DNA of 64,000 nucleotides, taken from the NCBI GenBank assembly GCA_020342235.1, contig CP073212.1, forward strand, positions 2,170,001-2,234,000, given 5' to 3'. The translations under genes and the position numbers were made by a program. Of the stretch, positions 52,451 to 61,690 are shown in pieces. This stretch comes from Saccharomycopsis phalli. Its lineage: Eukaryota > Ascomycota > Saccharomycetes > Ascoideales > Saccharomycopsidaceae. Numbering within the stretch: position 1 is the stretch's first letter; the number at the start of each line of letters is the position of its first letter. The notes under the pieces were generated by a model, which saw only the letters and a program-made list of their open reading frames with translations, was not told where the DNA came from and ran no database searches.

Positions 52451-54825
52451 TAGAGTCTCGAAGACACTGTCATGTCTAAGCAACAAAGAGCTGAAATACC
52501 AAAAAAGTGCGATCGATACCACCCAAAAAGATCAACAATCTCCGACATCCCGAGTTCCACAATGCACAGACGGATGAGACACAACTGGAATTTTTTCCAG
52601 TTCAAGTAACAAGAAAATTTTCTTCAGCTGCCTCTGGTTTCCCTGAATAAAAGCACATTTTGGCGTACTAACAAAAAACCATTGTGACAAATCTCAAGGG
52701 AAAAGTTAATACTTGAATACGGCCTATGATATTGGTCATGATCATAGGTTCGGAGTACAGAAGTATCAGTGGCTAGTGAAGTTGTAGTGCAACTTGTGAA
52801 CCACCGCAATATACATTTTGTATATAAAAATCTGGACTGGATATTCTCCATGTTGGAAACCTTTTTATACCTGGCGCAGGTAGGGTAGTACATGTATCCT
52901 AGGTACAGAAATAGGTGCTGCTGATCGAATGCGATACGCAATGTGCATCATGGGTAAACGGTATAATAAGAATTAGCTGGCTAATTTCTACATTAAAAGT
53001 AGGTATGATTTGCATAGTTAAGGAGATGGCTCATCGAGCTCCAGAAATAATTACAAGCTTCAGATGACTGAACTTCTGAATATTGTCAATGTAAAATCCT
53101 GACCATCTATAAGCTATAACATGGAATTGTAAAATTCTGCAAAAGTCTCCGTGACACGCATCTAAGCAGCAAAGATTTACAGTAAAAAGGGACAGATATG
53201 CCATTGGATCAAGGAACGAATTGCATGTCTTACTACAATTGTGACTAAATCAATTGTGACTCACTGAGAATTCGACCCACTACACAATTAGGCTACTGTT
53301 TGAACGTACATGGTGGTTAAAATGTAGTGATGCAGAAGCAGACGAAGATCAGAGATTTACGTGTACCGACGCAATACAAGGAAAATGAAGAGTTCTACTA
53401 GCATTGTAGTGACGAAAATATAGACGTACGGTAATCTGCTGGGCAAACATACAAGGTATGTCGCATAACTACATGGTATAGATATGACTAGAGTGCTATT
53501 GGACTAAAAAAAAGATTTACAAAAATACTGTATTACAGTCACAAACCATGCGACATTTGGATTGTATGACAACTATGGTCTTTGATCTAGAAGTATGTTA
53601 CAATATTATTCTAGCGACATTACTATGAAATTCATGTTTCCGGGAGTATATGGGTCATGGATGACGTGACTGGAATGAGCTAGATAATTTTTTACCTCTT
53701 GCAATGAGCCAAATAGTAATTAGTAACGTTATTTGACGGACCTCGAATTTACGGGGCCACTTTAGGTTGTTGGTGGGTTGTTGGTGGTTTGTTGGTGGTT
53801 TGTTGGCAAAAGTATCAGTGGGTAACAGTGTTGTGTCAGTCACAATGCACGAATTACAGCCGTAATATATGTATAATAATATATAAAAATTTGCTCCCTG
53901 ATTTAGTGAACCTCCTGTCCCTTAAATACTAATTGTTGATTGCTTATTGTTCCTATTGTTCTTCCCCTCATCTTGCATCCTAGTTATTTGTTATGGTTGC
54001 TCTCTGATCAATCAGGATTATTCGGCACATACGTAGTATGTACGTCATTATTCAATAATTTTGTTCAAAGAGTAATCTTTTAGCCAGGATCCTCTTGGAA
54101 TAGTCAATTATGACGTCTCCATTCATATTCTCACATATGTGGCTATCGTCGCGATAAATCGTCATCACTTGCGTAGCTAGGATTGGATAACCAAATACTC
54201 TAAGCCAATACAAGTATCTTGCTGCTACTTTTGAATTTATTCTGAGACGTTCTTCTATTCAAGACTCGTCCGTTTAGTTGACTCTTTCAAACTCTTTTAG
54301 AGACTTATTGCGAGGGGCTAATAAGAGATCGACCTTGGCGTATTCTCTGTCTAATAACAAGGCTGATAAATAAATGTTAAAAGAAAATTTAATCAAACCT
54401 TTGAACTTGGGCTTACCAATGATTATAGAGCCACGAGTCTCGCCATAATGACCACTAGTCCAGCAGCTACGAACTAATAAAAGATCTTTTCAACAGTACT
54501 GGTGTTTCAGTATTGTCTGAGTAAAAGTATATTTGTCAAATCTCCTTCTGGAGACAAACTAACCAAACACAAAGCAAGTATGCTGCAATTCCAGTAAATC
54601 TATCTTTTATCCTATAGCTATCTCTTATTCTGGATCTGTCCATTTGTCCCTATATTTCAATTGATACGTCTAAATCTTCAATCGTTACATTATTTTGGTA
54701 TCGATGCTTAATTTACACCTCATATTAAATCGTATATATGGTAAGGTGGCTTACAATACGTCATATAAAGAATTTAATTTAATTCTCGTTGTACTTATAT
54801 TGAATATATTTATTTTATAATATAC

Positions 54826-54898
54826 GGGCGTGTGGCGTAGTTGGTAGCGCGCTCCCTTAGCATGGGAGAGGTCTTGGGTTCGATTCCCAACTCGTCCA
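54826..54898 (+). tRNA. tRNA-Ala(AGC)
   Basis: A 73-base gene without intron. The acceptor is GGGCGTG with CTCGTCC and discriminator A; the D arm contains GGCGTAGTTGGTAGC. The anticodon loop CTTAGCA sits on a CTCCC/GGGAG stem, and the T arm is TTGGGTTCGATTCCCAA. It is almost identical to the S. cerevisiae tRNA-Ala(AGC), including the known T-T mismatch in the acceptor stem. A run of seven T follows as the Pol III terminator. Confidence 0.98.
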
Positions 54899-57166
54899 TT
54901 TTTTTGCATTTTAAGCAAAATTTTTGCTTTATAGATGCAAAGAGTCTTTTGATTACAATTACTATTTGTTGACCGCACTAACCTGCTAGGCGACTAATAT
55001 TATCGTGCAAAGACTGCAGTATCGGTATAAATATGACACAAGACACTGTGATCGACTTTTGACTTGAGCTGAAGAGGCATGAATCTAGAGCCATGGGACT
55101 CATTAGGGGCATCTGATTGATACCTCTGTTTTCTGTGAAATATTTAGCAGTATGAAAAGCTTCTGGGGAGTGGATCCAACAATGTCATGATCTCTTATAT
55201 GTTGGCAAAGAGACGACTTGTCTGGATGACTGGGGCTCTGGAAAGGAACTTATCTTTGTCATGGTGAGATACCATTATATGAGATTCATGTAATGGGATT
55301 GAGTACACTACGATATAGAAGCTGTGTTTTGATTTTTAGCCAAAGTTATAGACTTCTAAGGTGTCGTTATAATCGATGATATTGGTTATGAAGCAAGCAA
55401 TATAGAATATAAATCATTCAAACTTGCGAGTATGTCCTTTTTAACATTCGGCGTAGGTTAATGTTGCAAAGTAGCGTGTCCATCACTATTACTCTCATAA
55501 AGAGTTTTCCCTATCCATATATTGAGATAGCCCCCATGGATCAGATATTTAGAAGAAATATATGCTGGAGATGAAAATTGGGTGAATATAAGCAAGACCT
55601 AGAGCTGTCTATTTCAGGCCAGTTTTACTGTACAGTCAAGCGTAACTAAAGCCACGATGCAGAGTTATAGAAGCTGTTGAGAGGAAATTTATGGTTCGCA
55701 GTAAACAACAGAGTATCATGATAGGTGCCAATAGTGCCATGGCTGGGCAATAGAGAGGATAGCAATGCCTATAGAGGATCAAACTATTCTATACCGCTAG
55801 GTGATTAATACCAAATTGAATCCAGAAAAAGACTGTTGGATGAATTTTGCAATGTAGTAGCAAAGACACGTGGTGAAATTACCCAGGTATATTCAATTGG
55901 ATATCAAAGTGTGGCCGGAATATAATTATTGGTAGATATGAGATATGCATTGTCTGATATTTTTATATTGCAGGAGAATCGATTAGAGGAAACTGGATGA
56001 GACGAAATAGGAAAAATGCAAAGGATAAAATGGACGGAATAGGAAAGATGGGAGGTCCACGGAGATACCATAAAGAGTGCGACATGAATTCCATTGTCTA
56101 GTGGGAGACCTACCTAACCTTTGGTAAGATACAAGCCAATTATACATCCTTTGCGGACTATTCCAGCAGTCTGATGTTGTAGAGTAGTTATCAATTTGCT
56201 AGTACCTGTTGATAGAAAGCAAAATATACAAGGTGTTGGCAAGATTGCAGTCATGTGTACTGGTTTTGGACATCAGCACGGGATGCATAACTTGTGTTGC
56301 ATATCTTTGAGGGCGAAATTAATGCAAATTGGTTAAATGGATAGGATCGTCTAAAGAGATTGTGAGTTTTCGTGGAATCATGAATGTCAATAGTATGGTG
56401 CTATATGAGAGTATGCATGGACAAATTGCAAGAGACAATATGAATTTGGATAATAGAAATGTAAATTAAAATCCCAAGATGGAAGTGATGCCAAGATGTA
56501 GAATTGACGCCAAGATATGGAATTGATGCCAAGATATGGAATTGGTGCCAAGACGTGGAATTGATACCAAGATGTGGAATTAGTATGGACGGAAAAAGTA
56601 ATTGAAAAACACCAAAGAAATTGCAATGATCAAAACGTGGAATTGGAGTGATCAAAAAGTGGAGAGTGCATCACGTGGCCAGCAAGCAAAGGATCTATCA
56701 AGTGGGGATTGCAATCACGTGTATAGCAAGAACAATACAGATCAAATCAAGGGGAAAAAAAGACCACGTTCCAAGTAAGACAAACACTACATAAATCCCC
56801 CTGGATGAGCCGTGCGAATCCTTGGTACAATTTATTTCCAGAGTCAAAAACGTTGATGCCTTTGTTGAGTAAGATAATCCGTGCCACAGCAGGATGCAGA
56901 CATGTATCATGCATGATATAGCATACCACCGCAGAGTGGAGTCATGGTAAGGTACAGGAGATTTGAGTTATTTCTGTTTATGAATTATGAAAACAAATGT
57001 AAATTGTAGTCAATTGACTAGGGTGAAAACAAAACTTGTAGTCTTGACTAGGGTGAAACATGCGTCTTGACTGGATGAAAATAAAACCTGCGTCTTGACT
57101 GGACGAAACAAAACTTGTAGTGATTAGGATGAAAACAAGTGAGCATTGTAACCAAATTAACCTGCA
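54899..57166. other. Intergenic, short repeats, no supported gene
   Basis: After the tRNA terminator the sequence is A/T-rich. A 19-20-bp repeat lies at 56474-56582 and tandem cttgactggatgaaa units at about 57015-57115, just past the stop of the Git1-like gene. CACGTG occurs near 55868, 56678 and 56715. No gene was recognised. Confidence 0.5.
56474..56582. repeat. 19-20-bp minisatellite (ccaagatatggaattgatg)
   Basis: Six imperfect copies. Confidence 0.9.
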
Positions 57167-58591
57167 TCATTTATCATCTTCCTCACTCTCAGAGTCGCCC
57201 AAATGACCTTTCCAGCCGTGTTCGACCAAATAATTGTTAAATTTAATATCCTCCTTCATCAAATCGTCGTCCTTCAAGTGAGGAATGAAAATCCAGGCGA
57301 CGATAATCCCAGAAATGCCGCAAAGAGCCGCAATAATAAACGTCCATCTCTTGCCGAGGTTATCGCGAATTGGCTGGAACGTTTCTGTGCCCACAACGGC
57401 ACCGACTTTGCCCAAAGCCGCTGAGATTCCGTAGCAAGTTCCTCGAAGTGCGGTAGGAAAACTTTCCGAGGAAACCACGCCAAGGGTATCACCAGGGCCC
57501 ATGTTGGCAAGGGAGTTCATGAGGCCGTAAAAGACAATGAACAAAGGCACGATCTTGGATATTTTGTCGTAGGCCAAGCCGATGACCAAGCCAAACACCA
57601 AGTAGCCGGCAAAACCGAGCATCAATATGTATTTTCTGCCAATGGTGTCACAGAGATAGGCTCCGACAAACACGCCGGGGATGGCGATAGTCCCGAGAAG
57701 AAGGTTCCATTCGGCGATTTTCTTCAAGTCGTTTGAGTTGCCCAACACCGAGGAGATGATCTGGCCGGAGAAAATGCCGTTGGGGAAGGTGACAAAGTCG
57801 TAGAGGAACCAGCAGCCACATGTTCCCAAGAGCCTGAACCAGTTGTATTTGATGGCCAACCAGTACGGGACGCGTCGTTTGATTGCGGATTTCTTGTAGA
57901 GCGCGGACGTGGCCATTTTCCAGCGGAAATAGAATACTGAGAGCGGCCAGAATGCGCCAATGGCGAACATGGTTCTCCAGATTGCGGTCAAGTGGGACTT
58001 TCCGCAGATTTCGTAGACAATGAGGAAGATAATGAGGGCAAACGGTCCGCCAAGCGACAAGGGGAGGTTTGTCACGAGGATCAAGACGCCTCCACGGCGT
58101 TTGTACGACTCGTTGGAGGCCTCGCTGGCGCTGACGGTGCTTGCGCTGTACTCAGCACCGATACCAAACCCGGTCAAGCCGCGGCAAACCGTCAACATCC
58201 AGAACATTCCTGCGGCAGTGACGCCGTGGGACGCAGCACAGAGACACGTTCCAAGCACCAAGACCAATGTGGAGGCGACAATGGCCCATTTACGGCCGAG
58301 GTAATCGCAGCAAAGTCCCATGCAGACCTGACCGAGGATTGTGCCTACAAGTGAGGCGTTGGAAACACGGGTGGAGACTGCGGAGGAGTAGACTTTTGGG
58401 TAGAGTACCAGGAAGAGTTTGTTGAGCATGGTCATGACGTTGTTCTGGTATCCGTCTGAGATGAGGGCGAAGCCTGAGCATACGATGGTGAGGACGTCTG
58501 AGAGGGAGCGGTGTTTTTGGCGGTTTTGTCGGGCTTCTTGGTCGTAGGGGACGACGTAAGAGTCGGTGATGTCTTTATCGATGGAGCTCAT
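57167..58591 (-). CDS. MFS transporter, Git1-like (glycerophosphodiester or phosphate)
   Basis: A 474-residue major-facilitator protein with about 12 membrane spans and short charged ends. Motifs include SGFALISDGYQNNVM in the first span, DYLGRKWAI in the 2-3 loop, CRGLTGFGIGAEYS in the fourth span, DTIGRKYILM in the 8-9 loop, and a C-terminal acidic tail. These fit the phosphate:H+ symporter branch that includes Git1, the plasma-membrane permease for glycerophosphoinositol and related compounds. CUG-Ser yeasts such as Candida carry several GIT paralogs with different substrates, so the substrate is uncertain. It is divergently arranged with the YeeE/TsuA-type gene, sharing a 714-bp intergenic region. 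Confidence 0.88.
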   Translation of the reverse strand: MSSIDKDITDSYVVPYDQEARQNRQKHRSLSDVLTIVCSGFALISDGYQNNVMTMLNKLFLVLYPKVYSSAVSTRVSNASLVGTILGQVCMGLCCDYLGRKWAIVASTLVLVLGTCLCAASHGVTAAGMFWMLTVCRGLTGFGIGAEYSASTVSASEASNESYKRRGGVLILVTNLPLSLGGPFALIIFLIVYEICGKSHLTAIWRTMFAIGAFWPLSVFYFRWKMATSALYKKSAIKRRVPYWLAIKYNWFRLLGTCGCWFLYDFVTFPNGIFSGQIISSVLGNSNDLKKIAEWNLLLGTIAIPGVFVGAYLCDTIGRKYILMLGFAGYLVFGLVIGLAYDKISKIVPLFIVFYGLMNSLANMGPGDTLGVVSSESFPTALRGTCYGISAALGKVGAVVGTETFQPIRDNLGKRWTFIIAALCGISGIIVAWIFIPHLKDDDLMKEDIKFNNYLVEHGWKGHLGDSESEEDDK

Positions 58592-58619
58592 GATGGGAGT
58601 GGCTAAAAGGATGAGGGTC

Positions 58620-58870
58620 AGAATAGACTGAGAGATGAGGTGTCAGAAGGGATCAGAATAGACTGAGGGATGATGATCAGAATAGACTGAGGGATGATGA
58701 TCAGAATAGGCTGAGGGATGATGATCAGAATAGACTGAGGGATGATGATCAGAATAGACTGAAAGGATGAGATATCAGGATAGAAGGTATCAGATAGATG
58801 GTACCAAGATAGATGATATCAGGATAGAAGGTATCAGATGGATGGTACCAAGATAGATGATATCTGAATG
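58620..58870. repeat. Tandem repeat (gatgatgatcagaatagactg)
   Basis: Five copies of a 26-base agactgagggatgatgatca-type unit, followed by three agatagatgatatcagg-type units. Confidence 0.9.
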
Positions 58871-59159
58871 AGACTAGTCTATATGGAAATGGTAATCAGA
58901 ATGAGATATCTGGATGAAAATGGTATCAGATTCAGACTAGAGAGATACAACGCTGGATAGTGGACATTATATAGAGCCCAAGACGTAGTTCATGAGACAG
59001 GCCGCATGAGACAGGGTCGCATGAGACAGCATTGCTGCGCTGCTGATTACCGTGAGGACCACGCACGTGCACCCGTTTTGCGGATCGTTGTCGATCATTG
59101 CTCATTTTTCCTCGACTTACCGCCTTAGTTACACTGCTTACTTATTCTGTTTACTTACT

Positions 59160-59212
59160 TTGTTTACTACTCTGCTTACTACTCTGCTTACTACTCTGCT
59201 TACTACTCTGCT
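59160..59212. repeat. 12-bp minisatellite (tactactctgct)
   Basis: Four copies about 95 bases before the start of the YeeE/TsuA-type gene. Confidence 0.9.
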
Positions 59213-59305
59213 CTACTACCTTACTCTATCCTTCTTGTCTTCTCTTTCCTTATCTTCTTTCTCCTTATCTTCTTTCTCCTTATCTTCTCTCTCCTCTCCT
59301 CTCCC

Positions 59306-60238
59306 ATGTTCGCTCCTCTTGAAGCAGGCATTGGCGCCATCATCATCCAAGCAGCCACCACCTCCTACCTCCTCCTGACAGGCTCCATCATCGGCTTCTC
59401 CTCAATCCTCCGCAACCTCGTCACCCTCTCGTCGCCACCCCAACTTGCAGTCGCAGGGGGTGTCGCTGCCGCCGCGCTTCTTCTGAAACTCGCCGGCTTC
59501 ACCGCGGCCCTGGGATCACGTGTGCTCTTTCTTGCCGCCGGCGCTTTTGTGGGCATGGGCACCCGCCTTGGCAACGGGTGCACCTCGGGTCACATGTTGG
59601 CGGGAATCTCCCGCTTGCGCCCGCGCAGCATCGTCGCCACAGGCATCTTCTCCGCCGTCGCCCTGCTCACCTCGTGGTTCATGGCTAATCTGACCCCGTG
59701 CATCGGGCCATGCACCCAGGCCACGTTCCACTTGGAAAGACCCACATTTGTCGCCGTGTCGCTCGTCTACTCACTTCTTTCCGCATATGTCCTCGTGCCT
59801 CGGCTCAAATCTCGTATCCTTGTCGCCTTCAATTCAGGGCTTCTCTTTGGTCTTGGCCTCGTCATCTCCGGCATGGCTTTGCCGCAAAAGACCCTCGGCT
59901 TCCTTTCGTTCTGGTCGCCTCAACTTTTCGACCCTTCGCTCTTGATGATCGTGCTTCTTGCCATTCTACCAAACATCTTCATCTGGCGCCGCTACATCCC
60001 GCAAAACCCAGCTCAGCTCACGTCCCGCAAACCATGGTTAGGCGGCACTTACTCCCTCAACTTTAGCAACGAAATCTCCGCAAAATTCGTCCTCGGAAAC
60101 GTGCTCTTTGGCATTGGTTGGGGCCTCGCGGGGGTCTGCCCTGGACCAGGGCTCGTAACCGCGGTCCTTGACTGGCAGCTTGGGGGGATTTGGCTTGGAG
60201 GGTTCCTAGGGGGTTCCTATCTTGCTGGATTTTGCTAG
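59306..60238 (+). CDS. YeeE/YedE (TsuA-type) sulfur-compound transporter
   Basis: The 310-residue protein has about eight or nine membrane spans. GTRLGNGCTSGHMLAG (C92) and GLAGVCPGPGLVTA (C278) are the conserved Gly-rich cysteine loops of the family. A repeat of the topology and the central GLGLVISGMALPQKTLGF segment also fit. Bacterial TsuA imports thiosulfate through conserved cysteines in these loops, so thiosulfate or another reduced sulfur compound is the likely substrate; this is inference. The family is mainly bacterial and sporadic in fungi, which suggests horizontal gain. There is no intron. An upstream CACGTG (59065) could place it under the sulfur regulon. Confidence 0.88.
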   Translation: MFAPLEAGIGAIIIQAATTSYLLLTGSIIGFSSILRNLVTLSSPPQLAVAGGVAAAALLLKLAGFTAALGSRVLFLAAGAFVGMGTRLGNGCTSGHMLAGISRLRPRSIVATGIFSAVALLTSWFMANLTPCIGPCTQATFHLERPTFVAVSLVYSLLSAYVLVPRLKSRILVAFNSGLLFGLGLVISGMALPQKTLGFLSFWSPQLFDPSLLMIVLLAILPNIFIWRRYIPQNPAQLTSRKPWLGGTYSLNFSNEISAKFVLGNVLFGIGWGLAGVCPGPGLVTAVLDWQLGGIWLGGFLGGSYLAGFC

Positions 60239-60261
60239 TGATGTTGATACTATTGGATAGA

Positions 60262-60366
60262 TATTGGATATTAACTGTATATATTGGATATTAACTGTAT
60301 ATATTGGATATTAACTGTATATATTGGATATTAACTGTATATATTGGATATTAACTGTATATATTG
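60262..60366. repeat. 20-bp minisatellite (tattggatattaactgtata)
   Basis: Five to six perfect copies beginning 24 bases after the YeeE/TsuA-type stop codon, so probably in its 3' untranslated region. Confidence 0.95.
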
Positions 60367-60397
60367 TGTGTATTTGTATATATGTATTGTAGAAATA

Positions 60398-60462
60398 CCT
60401 GAGTAAAGTACATTGTCGATAACCGTGGTATCGGAGACAGTATATGGCTAAATACAAGGTAA
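60398..60462 (+). mobile_element. LINE 3'-terminal fragment
   Basis: Contains cctgagtaaagtac, gataaccgtggtatc, ggagacagtatatggc and taaatacaaggtaaata, a diverged copy of the family terminus at 16540-16628. Confidence 0.65.
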
Positions 60463-61629
60463 ATATTGTAAAATATATTTACATTACACCATTTGTATTC
60501 TTATTTGATACAATATCTAGTATACATACCGTTTGTCGTTTCAATATTCCCCTTGGATCAGAGATTCAATGCTACACGCAATTGTTTTCAATGCAGATTC
60601 AGATATAAACTACAAGTCAATTGGAAAACTAGTCATAAGCGCAGTGGACTTGCAGATACAGGAAAACAGGAGCATTTTATTCGTATTAACTGTATTTGTA
60701 TTATTAAATGTATTTTATATTGCTGAATATTGTCACTTGTATTGCTTAATATTGTCACTTGTTCTGCAAAGTCACAGCCATATCCTCATTCACAATTGTA
60801 CATTTGTCAACTATAGACATCACTTTCCTTACCCATCACTTTCATCCACTTCTCGCTCAAACATCACTCATCCCAACAACGCCAATCTCATGCCCACCAA
60901 TCTCATATCCGCCAAGACTATTCTCTGATTTCAACTATAAATAGACTAAATGAATGCATTTCATTTCACAGATCATATCGTAATTGCTTACCGATTATAC
61001 ATGGCGTAATATCCAACCCAAGATCCAAGTTCGTAAATGTTAAATACACCCCATCCAAAGTCCCGCTATAATATCAATTTTCCTATTCAATTACATTTTC
61101 CAAACCACAATCCCCCGTCAAGTATATTTTCACTCACATCCCGAGGCAGCATTACCAAAGAAACCCACTTCAGCTCTCAAACAGTGTCTACAACTAAGCT
61201 TTAATTTAACCAATTTGATTGTTACATAAGATTTGTGTAAATCCCGGTAGCTTGTCTCGCATTCCTCCGAGGAATTATTATTTCATCAATTTGCAATGGA
61301 ATAGCCACAGATGTGTAAACTCTAATAGAAAGCCCTGACTATGTAATTACCTACGTAGCCTTTTTATGCTTGTCAGAGTAATAACCAGACCAGCGAAAAC
61401 TTCAACAGGAACCCTGATCAAGTTTTATAGTATGAGGCTATGCAAGAATCCTGATCGCTTTACATTAGCAATTTGCTCGTTGAATCTTATCATGCGGTGA
61501 AAATCATGCTTCATGTAGTAAAAAGAGAGATATTACTTGACTCCATTCTAGCCGATCCAAACTTCTGTCACAAGGAAATGGTCTAGCCAAGTTCATTCCC
61601 TACAGAGAAAATCTCTTAGAGAATAATCA

Positions 61630-61690
61630 ATACATTTATTTCTGTATCTAACTATTGTCTCCAAGAACACGACGATTACACAAGTTTGGC
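61630..61690 (-). mobile_element. LINE 3'-terminal fragment, reversed
   Basis: The plus-strand text catttatttctgtatc, taactattgtctccaa and cacgacgattac is a reversed, mutated terminus. A ctgctgaatctcatcatgtg piece follows, a shortened version of the upstream motif gatgagattcagcggtcac. Confidence 0.55.

Larger units (their letters stand above)
47567..54825. other. Gene desert with decayed LINE sequence
   Basis: About 7.3 kb with no supported protein gene. It contains a LINE 3' region (47703-47970), a short repeat (49490-49602) and the reverse-transcriptase relic (51880-52450). Numerous short frames occur, but none has a domain. The sequence is A/T-rich with scattered G/C patches. Confidence 0.55.
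58592..59305. other. Divergent promoter with repeats and one CACGTG
   Basis: From the Git1-like start, a tandem field of tgatgatcagaatagactga units runs from 58620 to about 58870. Then come A/T-rich sequence, a CACGTG at 59065-59070, a 12-bp tactactctgct repeat (59160-59212) and C/T-rich sequence before the ATG at 59306. The repeats occupy much of the shared promoter. Confidence 0.65.

Noticed and set aside
58620-58760. TGATGA and CTGA motifs resembling C/D snoRNA boxes
   Set aside because: They belong to a simple tandem repeat (gatgatgatcagaatagactg), and there is no terminal stem.
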